Shown piece after piece: positions 18,101 through 27,720 of a stretch of DNA of 33,292 nt. The translations under genes and the position numbers were made by a program. Each line of letters begins with the position of its first letter. Position 1 is the stretch's first letter. Below the pieces are notes generated by a model. The model ran no database searches and had not been told where the DNA came from. It saw nothing but the letters and a program-made list of their open reading frames with translations. The stretch is from positions 1 through 33,292 of the IMG/VR virus record IMGVR_UViG_3300020469_000146. One strand, written 5' to 3'. This DNA comes from a virus.

Positions 18101-21100
18101 CTCCCAGAGAATTTAGTTGTTGTTTTCAATAAATCATTTATAGTTCTTGAATTAGAGAGATCACCTCTTGGAGGGTTAGTAAAGAATAAATCTCTTCCAT
18201 TAATATTATAAGATCCTCTAAACACAGTAACTGTTGTTCCATCAGAGTGTGTAGCTCCTGCACTTCCAACAAAAGATCTTGTAACTTCAACTGTATTGAA
18301 TGTCCCTGAAGATCCAACAGGACCCCCACCAGTTGTTGCGAATCCAACATTAGTTATCTCGACAAATTCATCATCTATTTTTAACAGGTCACTTGATGTT
18401 AGTGTTGATATTCCACTTAAATGAATTATAGTGGTTGTTAAACCAACAGAACCTGATAAATTATGACTTAGAGTATGAGTGATATTACTTCTTATTAAAG
18501 GATATTGACCCACCTCATCAAGTGAAACTAAAATTTTCTCGTTTGCTTTGGACATATTCAATTCATGAACATTCCCCTCACCTAAACTTATAAATGAAAC
18601 GGCTGCACCAGCTCTTGTAGTTGATATAAAGAAAGAATCATTCGTAACATTTTTAGCAAAAACTGTTGTTGGTAATTGACTGATTGTTGATATTCCACCA
18701 GATTTAATTTCAAATTGCATAGGTGTGGAACCAACACCAACAAATGAACTATTAGGTTTATATACTAATTGTTCATTTTCTCTAAAGAAATGATTATCAA
18801 TTGAAAACTGACCAGTTACTGAATTCAAACCAACTGAATCAGGATTAAAAACTTTTCCAAAAATTGGTATAGAATTAACTTTTGGTGTGAATTGTGTCCT
18901 TTCTATTCTATCTCCCTCTAGAGAGTTATATAATTTGACAGAATTACTTTCAGTTATTACACCGTAGATATGATCATCTGGATCATTTACAGTATCCATT
19001 TTTGTATATAAACAATGATTTAATGCAACCACTGTTGATATTCCTGATGAATTGTCTGGATGAAACTCAAGTATAAAATTAGATCCAGAAAGAATTGCAC
19101 CAAAAGTTCCTAATCCAGAGGAAGGATCATATTCTGATGTATAATCTTTTGTTACTGATAATGACCCAGACTGTTGAGCATACGCATCTGTTCCATCGTG
19201 CAGGAATAAAACTTCATGAACAGCTTTAGATGATCCTATGCTGACTTCTACAACTGACTTAACACTATTGAAAAGATTTGAATCTAAATTGAGTATAGTA
19301 GATACTCCAACATTTCTTGTTGATATTCCTGTATATTTTGAAGTTCTTTCTGATCCATCGTTCTGACCAGGTGATTTAAATCTAAAAGTTCCATCAGAAA
19401 CACCTGTTGTTCCTATCCCTATTACTCTTGATTTCAATTTTAAAGTACTTAATTCGTTATTTTGATAACTAAGTATTAAATTATTATTCGATATACTTGA
19501 TGTTATGATACCCAGTTTATTTGTAGAAAATTCATTTTTCTGTGTATTAAAGTAAGCTTCTGTAAGGAAAGTATCTGTACCAGAGTGAGATACAAAACTT
19601 TCTATCAAATTCATCTCTTTAGTTACATCATCAATTACATGTATTGTTGCATATAAAGATTCAAATTCATTAACTGGAACACTAATAATATTTGTTGTTA
19701 TCCCTGCAGGGCATAGTTGGATACCTGAAGTTAAATTTATTGGACCTATAGAAGTTGTTCCTACACCAGTTGATGTTGTATTAAATTGAGATGAGAATAT
19801 TTTTAAATCATAATCAACTTCATTTCCTGGTATTGGATTTGTCTTTGGTATGAATCTTAAAGTATTTTCTGTTGTAGAAGTTTCATTTTTATTGAGAAGA
19901 AAATCAGCAAAAACATCATCACTTGTATTTGGACCATTTCCAGAATTTATTAAATTAGATTTTTCAACTAGTACATTTTGATTTCCATTACTTAGTAAAA
20001 GTAGGTTTGATATTTGAATCTTATTTGAAGAAGAACTACTACTTTTAGTAACTATTATAAGATCATTGAACAATTCGGTAAGGACAGAATCAGAAAAATT
20101 AAACAGTTCTAAAAAATTATCAGGATTTCCTTGTAAATTTGAAAATTCATTGGAAATATCATCCATTATCAAAACATCATTAGTTTTACATGAAACATAA
20201 TCAGATAATCTTAAATTATCAAAACTTATAAATCTACTAATATTACCATTTATATCAGTATCTCTGGCAAAATCCAAATTTCTTATTTCATCAACTCTTT
20301 TTTGCTCTGTTAAATCTACAACCACATTTAAATAACTACTGGATCCTATGCTCAAATTGGAAGTTGAAGATATACCTGTATCAGCAAAATTTTTCATTCC
20401 ACTGGTATGGAGTAAATTATTTACTGGTGTTCTCAAACTTTTCCATTGAATAGGACTTTGAACAGAATATGACATGTTTTGATAATAGTCATTATCAGGT
20501 ATTACTTGAAAATCTTCATTTAATTTACCTATATTATCACTCCAAGAAAGATTTTTTAATATTGAAAAATCAGTTTTTAATCTTCCTTTATTTTTCTTTA
20601 TACTGGATATATTACATTGACTTCCAGAATTTTCTCCAACTAATTTATCACCTATATTTAAAACATTTGTTCCAAAGATTTTTAATTTACCAATATTACT
20701 TCTAACAACTTTAGAGTTAGTCTTGGTATCATTTATTACTAATTTTTCATCAACATCAAATGTTGATTGGTTTTGGGTTACAAAGAAAGAAGGATAATCA
20801 GACTCATTAATTACATTTGCAAATGTATCTACAACAGTTTTAGCTATACCAGTGCTTGATGTAAGATTACTTACATCAATTGTTACTTGACCCTGTGTAG
20901 TTACATTGGGTTCATATTTTGAAACTGTTAGTAACTTATATCCATAGTCTTTAGAGTTAAACCCTGATCCACCAATGCTAACTCTTTCAATTCCCTCAAT
21001 AAAAACTTTATCATTTACAGAAAAAGGATCTTCAGCAAATACTGGGTTGGGTGTAGATATTCTACATGTAAAGATACCTGAATTATTTGATATTACGTCT

Positions 21101-24100
21101 GTTATGACGATACCATTACTATTGTTAATAGTTCTTATTGTCACTACTTTTTCTGGTAAACCAATTGGTCTTTGAGCAATTTCAACACTTGAAATACTAT
21201 TTTCCGACATTATTGGTTCTAAGAAACCACTTTTTATCTGTTCACCTGTTTCTGTATTAACAACTATGATATTAGGGGTATCAATAAAATCAGAACCACC
21301 ATTCGTTACACTAACAATTCCTAAAGTATTTGTATTGCTTATATTCACAGTGTCTGCTATAAGACTTTCAGGTTCTAGAGTTTTATCAGAGGAATACTCA
21401 AAACCTTCATTTATTATTCTAACTTGTTCAATGTTTCCAATTGTATTTGATGTGGGAATTAAAACGGATTCTTTTCCAATAGAAGTTCCTCCAACTCCAA
21501 TAAAGTTAGGAATTTTTTTATAGTTAGATCCACCAGAAATAATATTAACAGAGTTTATAGAACCTTTTGCTGTTTTAGAACTGGTATTATATTTCAATAC
21601 ATCACAATCTACTGAATTGTAAGATAGTTTTTCTGGATTATCTTTTATAAAAACTTTAAAACTAGTATCACTAACTTTAGTAATCTGATACGTATCTTCA
21701 TAAAGACTATCAACAAAAGATATTTTTGAATAATCTTTTACATCATTATCAGTGGTACTAATTGTTCCTGATTTTTCTAAATTGTAAAACAAACTATTTG
21801 GGATGCTACTACCATATCCTATGGTTAAAGCAGCTCCTACAGACCCATTTGATCCAGATGTAGAAATACCAAATATTGTGGACACACCAACAGATATGTA
21901 ATCATTTCTAAATTCTTGATCATAATATATTTTAAAATCATATCCAGTTAGTGAAGAATCTGAAAGATTGAAAATTAAATCATTATTTTTAATTACTTCT
22001 ACTTTTGGATTAATTAAAGATATAGATTGTGTACTACCTCCTGTGGATCCTATACCAGTTATTTTTGGAATATCTCTCTTTACATCTAATTGAGTTTCAC
22101 ATAATTTGATAGCATCATCGTCAAATTTGTATACGAAATAGTTTTTATTTTCTAATCCCTCTGGTAAAAAATTAGATTCATATTTAATTTTATCACCTGT
22201 TTTAAATCCATGATTTATAATCCTAATAGAATTATTTGAAGTATTGATCGATGAAGAATTAAAACCAACAGGATTTAATAAAATATTTCCTGTTACTAAA
22301 TCTCTTGATACTTTTATCTCAGTTGATGTTCCAATTCCTACTGATAAATTAGGTTCAACTCGTAGTGTTATTGAATCTCCAGTTTCTAACTCATGAGATT
22401 CTGTTGTAGTTACAGTTGTTTCTATTCTCTCAGTTTTTGCAGTGACTTCATCAAAAACTGTTTCAAATAGATATCTATCACGTAAATCTTCACTTATAGA
22501 TGGTACAGTAATAAAGTGAACTTCAGAAAAATTAGTTCCTATTCCAGTTTTAATTCCAATTGAATTTATATTTTTGTTAACAGCAAATAAAGTTTCTGGT
22601 AAATTAAATGTGGAAATTCCTTTATCCGTAGATATTGCTATATTTTGCCCTGCACCTCCAGTTGGTGTTGAGAATTTAATTCTCTGATTTGTTTTAAAAG
22701 GATGATTTTCAATATAAATTTGTTTTACTGGAACATTTCTTGTAATATTTTGACCAGCAAAAGAAAATGTTAATGCATTCTCAGATCCATCATCAGTTCC
22801 TAATCCAACTGTTTGTGATGGATTAAAGAATACTTTTTTATTTAAATTAGTTTCAAAATATGGTAATGACTTGTTAATTGTAAATTTATTAGATAGATAA
22901 AGAATATTTGTTCCTTCTGGGTGAGTTGCAGCATAACCTGAGTCAGTTCCTCTTTGAACAGTGATAACATTTAAATTTTTGTAGATGTTTAATATCTTTA
23001 AAGTCTCAGTTCCAATACCTATACTACTACCAGCAGAAACAAAATTAGGTATGTCAGTAACAAATATTTCAGTTGTAAAACCTGCAGATGGTGATGGAGA
23101 TATTGTAGAAATTGTAGTCGAAGAAAATGTAGTTACGCCAATTTTAAATGAATTGTTTAATTGTGATATATCTGTTGATAATCCAGATATTTTAACAAAA
23201 TCATTATTTTTAAAATCGTGATTAGATTCAGTAAAAACTGATATTTCTTTTTCTGACCATGTAACAACTGATCCAGTTTTTACACCAACCTGAGTGTTTA
23301 TCGTAGATATAGGTTTTCCATCTATTGATGATACTACTGATATTAAACCATTCCCATCTGTTTCATTATTATCAAAATTTAAAAATTCATTTACCTTATA
23401 ATTCAATCCACCAGATATTATATCAAATCCTGTTACAGATCCAGAAGAAACTGATGTTATCTCTATTTTTTGATCTTGTATTTCGTTAGTTTCAACTAAA
23501 AAATCATTATTAGCAAAATTATCTGCAACTTTATATGGAAAAGTATTTCTAATTAAGTTATTGGAGTTAAAATCAAAATTAGTTTGTAAGTTGTTATCTA
23601 CATTATATTGAATTGATTTTGATCTATATGAATTACCGATAAAATAAGGGAAAGAGGGTGTGTTCGAACCACCACTAACCGTCGCATGATATACATAAGA
23701 ACCGTTTGGAAATTCTTGTGTAATTTCAAATCTACCATTATGTTCATCTAAATCACCAATTGAATTATCAAATTTATAATCTCCAATAAAGAAACCATCA
23801 AAAAATCCACTTGGTCTATCGACAATATTAGAAGTATCTAAAACATAACTTGATATTAGTTTTTTAACTTTATTATCATCAGTCTCTTGATATTTTTCAG
23901 GATTTTCATATGCAAAAGGACCATATATTGGATTCCCATCATAAGCCCATCCTATTAAACCTGAAGGATTATTAACATTTTCATTGAATAGTGTTATATC
24001 ATATCCATTAAAAGAATATTTTAATTTATTCTCAGTATCTTCTAAAAGTTGATAATTATCTTCACCACTATACTTATTAATTTCTAATGATCTTACTTCA

Positions 24101-27100
24101 GTGTCAAATATTGAGTTTTGGCCAGATGGTTTAACATTTATAGACGTATCTGTAGAATATCCGATACCAGCATTTACGACAATTACAGTCGATATACCTG
24201 CATTTACAACAACTGGTCTTAATCTGGCACCAGAACCTTTACCTGTTGGATCTATAATATCAAGATCAGGAATTGAAAAATACTCCTTTCCGACAGACTC
24301 AACACTAACAGAATTAATTCTTCCATTTACTATATTGGGTTTTACTGAAGCATTTTTTCCAATTTTTAACGTTACAATTGGTTTTTTATGATTATTAATA
24401 ATTGTTGAACCATAACCTGTGCCAGATTCATAAAGATATGTTTGCTCTATTGATCCTTTAACTATTGGTGTAAAATCAATTGTTCTTTCTACATACTCTA
24501 CAACTGTTGCTGCTGTGGTTCCTATACCAATGGTGGTAAACTCAGATGTAACTTTAATATCTGGATATTTAAATTCCTGAAATCCAGATCCTTTTGAATT
24601 TAAAATAACTTTTTTTCTTCTTTCATAATTTGATATGTCAGTGGCACCTATTCCAACATCACTTAAACTAAAAGAATCGTTATCATTGAATAAAATATAA
24701 TAATTCTTACTCGTATCTAATCCAGAAATATTTCCACTATATTCGATAAGATCACCATCTTTGAATCCATGATTAACAAAATTTATCGTATCGTTTGATG
24801 TAGAAATTCCAGTTGGTTTAACTATTAGTTTTCTGTTTGTATATCCACTACCACCATCAATAACTTTTACATCTAGAAGAGTATTTCGAAGACCGACTTT
24901 AAATATTTGATCTCCACCAGCATTGTTACCATTGAAAGTTATCGTTCCAATTCCAGCATTTAAATCAGATATTGATTCATATAATTCAATAGCTGTACTA
25001 TTAATAAATTTTGTGTAATATGTTGATTGATTTATTAAAACTGAATTTCCAACACCAACTCCAATAGAATCTTGAAAATTAGAATCATATATAACTGCAT
25101 CTCCTGTTCTGAAACTATGATCTGATTTGAAAATTATTCTAGATTCTGGACTACTTGTGGTAGATGTGTTTATTCCACCACCCTGTGTGGTTGGTCTAGA
25201 ATCAAATAATTCCTGTCTGAACCTTTCACCTACTACTGGTTCTAATATACAACCAGTTCCATTTCCACCAGTTACTCCAATAGAAATAACTTTATCTACA
25301 TCAAAATTTTGAGAGTCAACGAAGACATCTATAATTTTACCACTCACTACTGGCTGAACTAAAGCTGTAGATCCAACTCCAGATGATATTGTTATATTGG
25401 GTAAATTAATTACATCAAAATTGTCTCCACCATTTAGGACATTAACTTCTTTTAATGGTCCAAAATACATTTTGTCACTTGATTTATAATTAGATATTTC
25501 AACACCATTAATCAGCATGCCAGTTTCACCGAAAGGTGTCTCTTCATTATTTCCATCAGATAAATTTTGACTTAATGGAAATTTTTTAATTAATTTTTGT
25601 GCTCCAATTACTCCAGATTTTTGGGAAAATAGAATAAAGTTGTGAACCCCATCATTTAAATCCTTTGAAAAAGTTACGTTTTGACCATCAGCAATTCCTG
25701 AAGGTGATCCAAATAATTTAATACTTTTTTGTCCTGCTAGAACTTCAACAAAATAAGGTCCAGTACTTAACCCAACAAGAGAATCACCATCAGAAAAACT
25801 ATAGAAAACTTTATCACCAGTTTTAAATGAAACTTCATTGGCAAAATTTATTATTGAAAAACTTTGTTGATCATCAGTAGATCCTGTAAGACTTCCTCCA
25901 TTAGGATCTGATAAGTTAAGAGAAATATCTTCAACACTTACATTAATTTGTTTTGAAAATTCAGATAAATTATTAACAAAAGATGGTAATGAATTGGAAG
26001 TTACATATGCATTTTCATTTTGAATGTATACATTTTGAACGTCAGATGTGATTACACCATTCCCATACTCAAGTGGTGTTCCAGAACTATTAGCTTTGTT
26101 TAATTTTTTTCTAATTTTATAATTACCGCTACTTAGAAAAACAAAACTTGAATTATTTAATGTAATAGAATTACTACTATCAACAATTTGATTTACAATG
26201 GCTCCAGTTTCTAATATTTCATTTGAACCTCGATCAACTATATCAATAACATCACCCCTTTTTAAACTTGATCTATCAATCTCACTATCTAGATAAATTA
26301 TACCAGATTCTACCTTTGTTACGAAATATGATGAACTCGTATTATAAATCCATGAATTACAAAATATTTCTTTATATGATTTATTTTGTTCGGGATTTTT
26401 TACTTTATCACCAATACTTTTAACAGAAATTATTTCTCCCTCTTCTACATCAACATTTCCATCTTGTTCAAACTCAGATAATACTCCTGTTAATCTCAGT
26501 ACAACTTTATTATCTAAGTTTCCATCTTCAAATCCAAAATAAGTAATATCAGATCTAATGTTTTGAATAGGAACTATAGGACTAGTAACTCCTGAACAAT
26601 TTAAAAATTGATTTATTGTTTTATCTGTATAAGTTATTGTGTTTACACCAGATAGAATAGTTCCTGTTACTCCAAATCCAATTGTAGAATCAACTGTAAT
26701 AACACTAGATCCTATTGACACATTTTCTATTGATTTTGTGTTTGGAACTATTATAAAATCACCTGCAACATCAGAACTTTCATCATATCCAACGAATAGT
26801 CCAATTTTATAATAAGTTGTTATTCCAGACAATCCAGAGTCAACTCTTTCAAAAGGTTCAATTTCAGATATTGATGCGTTAATATTAAGATCAAGGTCAC
26901 TTCTAAAAAGTGTTTGTCCAGTTAGACCTTTCAGTAAAGATTGACCTTGTAATTGTATTGGGTCACCTTCTAAAAGTTCTGCTACACAGACTCTCCTTCT
27001 TACATAACTCGCAAAAGATGGTTTTATTAATCTCTCTTCTAAATTTAATATTTTTGGTGTTATACCATACAAAACATTAAAAAGTATTCTAAATGACTCC

Positions 27101-27720
27101 TCTGTTCCTTTTGTTTGGTATAATGACCTTGCTTCACCTATAAATGTTCCTACATCTAAATTTTCTTTTAATTCTGTCTCTTCTAATCCTGGTAAAAATG
27201 TTTTTTTAAATTTTTTATAAAATTCTTTTAAAAATAAAGAACTTAAATTTTGAATATTAGATAATTCTGCATGATCTGCTGATATTGAAGTGCTAAACAA
27301 CAAATCTTCTTTACTTGAATCAGAATGGTAACTTGTAATACCACTAAATCCACGAATACAACCAGTAAACGTGTTTGTAGTTATACCCGTGTAAGTAATT
27401 ATTTCATCATCAATTTTAAATAGTCCATATTGATTTGGAAATCCTTTTGTAGATGAAACAACAATGTCAGTTGTTGTAGTTGAAATTCCAACTGATAATA
27501 TTGCACTATCTACTATTACTTCAGGTGTTAAATTTTGAACATTTAAATATTGATCTAAATTATCAGATATGTCTGCGGAAGAACCTTGGTATTCTTGAGA
27601 AGTATAATATTGTTTTAAAAAATCAATCGTCAGGGGACTTTCTTCTTGAATAAATTCAGGAAGTTGACTAGATATTACATCTTGTATTTTGACTTTACTT
27701 ACAATACCTGTTTGTATCAT
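15103..27720 (-). CDS. 7: Giant gp7-like baseplate wedge protein with YHYH domain
   Basis: At 4205 residues this is about four times T4 gp7 (1032), which starts wedge assembly by binding gp10, gp8 and gp6. The N-terminal about 255 residues include a conserved helical part (SLFLKEFYKKFKKTFLPGLE at 161-180, GTFIGEARSLYQTKGTEESF at 191-210) seen at the start of gp7-position proteins of marine T4-like phages. A YHYH-type domain is at about 1230-1370 (GWAYDGNPIYGPFAYENP, later YVYHAT). Several module types repeat: GxGY modules (for example about 3927-4010), RGxxG...H modules (about 75-135, 1546-1613, 3090-3173) and HGFxTGD modules (about 625, 862, 980, 1832). The ATG overlaps the gp6 stop (ATGA). 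The gp7 name rests on order between gp6 and gp8 and size; sequence similarity to T4 gp7 cannot be shown here. Confidence 0.85.
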   Translation of the reverse strand: MIQTGIVSKVKIQDVISSQLPEFIQEESPLTIDFLKQYYTSQEYQGSSADISDNLDQYLNVQNLTPEVIVDSAILSVGISTTTTDIVVSSTKGFPNQYGLFKIDDEIITYTGITTNTFTGCIRGFSGITSYHSDSSKEDLLFSTSISADHAELSNIQNLSSLFLKEFYKKFKKTFLPGLEETELKENLDVGTFIGEARSLYQTKGTEESFRILFNVLYGITPKILNLEERLIKPSFASYVRRRVCVAELLEGDPIQLQGQSLLKGLTGQTLFRSDLDLNINASISEIEPFERVDSGLSGITTYYKIGLFVGYDESSDVAGDFIIVPNTKSIENVSIGSSVITVDSTIGFGVTGTILSGVNTITYTDKTINQFLNCSGVTSPIVPIQNIRSDITYFGFEDGNLDNKVVLRLTGVLSEFEQDGNVDVEEGEIISVKSIGDKVKNPEQNKSYKEIFCNSWIYNTSSSYFVTKVESGIIYLDSEIDRSSLKRGDVIDIVDRGSNEILETGAIVNQIVDSSNSITLNNSSFVFLSSGNYKIRKKLNKANSSGTPLEYGNGVITSDVQNVYIQNENAYVTSNSLPSFVNNLSEFSKQINVSVEDISLNLSDPNGGSLTGSTDDQQSFSIINFANEVSFKTGDKVFYSFSDGDSLVGLSTGPYFVEVLAGQKSIKLFGSPSGIADGQNVTFSKDLNDGVHNFILFSQKSGVIGAQKLIKKFPLSQNLSDGNNEETPFGETGMLINGVEISNYKSSDKMYFGPLKEVNVLNGGDNFDVINLPNITISSGVGSTALVQPVVSGKIIDVFVDSQNFDVDKVISIGVTGGNGTGCILEPVVGERFRQELFDSRPTTQGGGINTSTTSSPESRIIFKSDHSFRTGDAVIYDSNFQDSIGVGVGNSVLINQSTYYTKFINSTAIELYESISDLNAGIGTITFNGNNAGGDQIFKVGLRNTLLDVKVIDGGSGYTNRKLIVKPTGISTSNDTINFVNHGFKDGDLIEYSGNISGLDTSKNYYILFNDNDSFSLSDVGIGATDISNYERRKKVILNSKGSGFQEFKYPDIKVTSEFTTIGIGTTAATVVEYVERTIDFTPIVKGSIEQTYLYESGTGYGSTIINNHKKPIVTLKIGKNASVKPNIVNGRINSVSVESVGKEYFSIPDLDIIDPTGKGSGARLRPVVVNAGISTVIVVNAGIGYSTDTSINVKPSGQNSIFDTEVRSLEINKYSGEDNYQLLEDTENKLKYSFNGYDITLFNENVNNPSGLIGWAYDGNPIYGPFAYENPEKYQETDDNKVKKLISSYVLDTSNIVDRPSGFFDGFFIGDYKFDNSIGDLDEHNGRFEITQEFPNGSYVYHATVSGGSNTPSFPYFIGNSYRSKSIQYNVDNNLQTNFDFNSNNLIRNTFPYKVADNFANNDFLVETNEIQDQKIEITSVSSGSVTGFDIISGGLNYKVNEFLNFDNNETDGNGLISVVSSIDGKPISTINTQVGVKTGSVVTWSEKEISVFTESNHDFKNNDFVKISGLSTDISQLNNSFKIGVTTFSSTTISTISPSPSAGFTTEIFVTDIPNFVSAGSSIGIGTETLKILNIYKNLNVITVQRGTDSGYAATHPEGTNILYLSNKFTINKSLPYFETNLNKKVFFNPSQTVGLGTDDGSENALTFSFAGQNITRNVPVKQIYIENHPFKTNQRIKFSTPTGGAGQNIAISTDKGISTFNLPETLFAVNKNINSIGIKTGIGTNFSEVHFITVPSISEDLRDRYLFETVFDEVTAKTERIETTVTTTESHELETGDSITLRVEPNLSVGIGTSTEIKVSRDLVTGNILLNPVGFNSSSINTSNNSIRIINHGFKTGDKIKYESNFLPEGLENKNYFVYKFDDDAIKLCETQLDVKRDIPKITGIGSTGGSTQSISLINPKVEVIKNNDLIFNLSDSSLTGYDFKIYYDQEFRNDYISVGVSTIFGISTSGSNGSVGAALTIGYGSSIPNSLFYNLEKSGTISTTDNDVKDYSKISFVDSLYEDTYQITKVSDTSFKVFIKDNPEKLSYNSVDCDVLKYNTSSKTAKGSINSVNIISGGSNYKKIPNFIGVGGTSIGKESVLIPTSNTIGNIEQVRIINEGFEYSSDKTLEPESLIADTVNISNTNTLGIVSVTNGGSDFIDTPNIIVVNTETGEQIKSGFLEPIMSENSISSVEIAQRPIGLPEKVVTIRTINNSNGIVITDVISNNSGIFTCRISTPNPVFAEDPFSVNDKVFIEGIERVSIGGSGFNSKDYGYKLLTVSKYEPNVTTQGQVTIDVSNLTSSTGIAKTVVDTFANVINESDYPSFFVTQNQSTFDVDEKLVINDTKTNSKVVRSNIGKLKIFGTNVLNIGDKLVGENSGSQCNISSIKKNKGRLKTDFSILKNLSWSDNIGKLNEDFQVIPDNDYYQNMSYSVQSPIQWKSLRTPVNNLLHTSGMKNFADTGISSTSNLSIGSSSYLNVVVDLTEQKRVDEIRNLDFARDTDINGNISRFISFDNLRLSDYVSCKTNDVLIMDDISNEFSNLQGNPDNFLELFNFSDSVLTELFNDLIIVTKSSSSSSNKIQISNLLLLSNGNQNVLVEKSNLINSGNGPNTSDDVFADFLLNKNETSTTENTLRFIPKTNPIPGNEVDYDLKIFSSQFNTTSTGVGTTSIGPINLTSGIQLCPAGITTNIISVPVNEFESLYATIHVIDDVTKEMNLIESFVSHSGTDTFLTEAYFNTQKNEFSTNKLGIITSSISNNNLILSYQNNELSTLKLKSRVIGIGTTGVSDGTFRFKSPGQNDGSERTSKYTGISTRNVGVSTILNLDSNLFNSVKSVVEVSIGSSKAVHEVLFLHDGTDAYAQQSGSLSVTKDYTSEYDPSSGLGTFGAILSGSNFILEFHPDNSSGISTVVALNHCLYTKMDTVNDPDDHIYGVITESNSVKLYNSLEGDRIERTQFTPKVNSIPIFGKVFNPDSVGLNSVTGQFSIDNHFFRENEQLVYKPNSSFVGVGSTPMQFEIKSGGISTISQLPTTVFAKNVTNDSFFISTTRAGAAVSFISLGEGNVHELNMSKANEKILVSLDEVGQYPLIRSNITHTLSHNLSGSVGLTTTIIHLSGISTLTSSDLLKIDDEFVEITNVGFATTGGGPVGSSGTFNTVEVTRSFVGSAGATHSDGTTVTVFRGSYNINGRDLFFTNPPRGDLSNSRTINDLLKTTTKFSGRVYLRNDYSTNVIYDDVSDQFTGIKSDFTVTVGGSNTIGIGSTGGSGILFVNGVFQSPSTFFNPNKNFKIIESGSGATGVTTVIFTGITSNDGSVFTSNNINTNELPRGGVPVSIGNTINGLGYAPLVGANVKALTNASGQITSIVGTSYSGSNLGVQTATYNNVTGIMTIRTVNEHKFIHSNDFAILQGFVFSPSLTLKSNEYEIISIASTNVFSVRVGAQPTSFNYQGSGKVYPFFPRLTVGSGYNDIVSIGVTVIDVGYEHRFISANANSITGNLTPIDASYNSFTGELQITAPNHGLTNSSSVGITTGSMFFSCSKDNFQTVHPYPRSTDPVAGVSTAVTKLTDDIFSINVGVNVGSGASISASVGVGGTLAFSIVSAGTSYKDPKVVVSEPSYSNLSVTGVSRLGFGATTDTGTDFRVNAIPKPSVGIGSTLFEITEYEIVNKGFGFKRGDVIEAVGLVTAKGVGQLVERSTLTVDKIFNDSFALWQFGDFDYIDSIKDLQNSSRTDFSIILNNQLISFERDGNTLNQNVKLENLFLVIVNGVIQDPATSYSIIGGNIISFSEAPIPEDDISILFYKGTTNDDSIVRDKEKITIEVGDEVKLSRLKNVKEQNKRTVFNLNTSQKLETNAYQDVGISSVSRPISLIKQKEDKIINKTIVSKKRQSIEPRITPTAKIIGDVTTTDTTIFVDSMDLFNYESGTTSLGLSILKKDQFNFINAGATATVSTAGTVTGFSTSNFGSGYATAPIVKLSVPSSGIGVGIGTTATATATIGAGGTVTTISVVNPGLGYTIAPKVLISSPVTYSNTFENLTTPTPGGSLSIQNNTGSITGIGTTILSSKLGIKFTIKRNSSLSDFNPISVGNPIYIFDTRVGSGVIGIDTHGNNTNSVGIGTSFADSIYSIAAFQDLTGGVGVITCLIKSDTNVSGMISSGSAVGKYSVGRISGFSRGSNAVSIGVTGFTIGLIESIGITTYPTLKRTEGPKTFENTGSIIPEI

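Noticed and set aside
18138-18350. Minus-strand Leu/Gln-rich frame of 70 residues
   Set aside because: Alternative frame inside the giant gene; no ribosome site.
15176-25312. Numerous plus-strand frames of 60-100 residues across the gp7-like gene
   Set aside because: All are antisense shadows of the giant gene with Pro/Ile/Ser/Thr-rich composition and no start signals.
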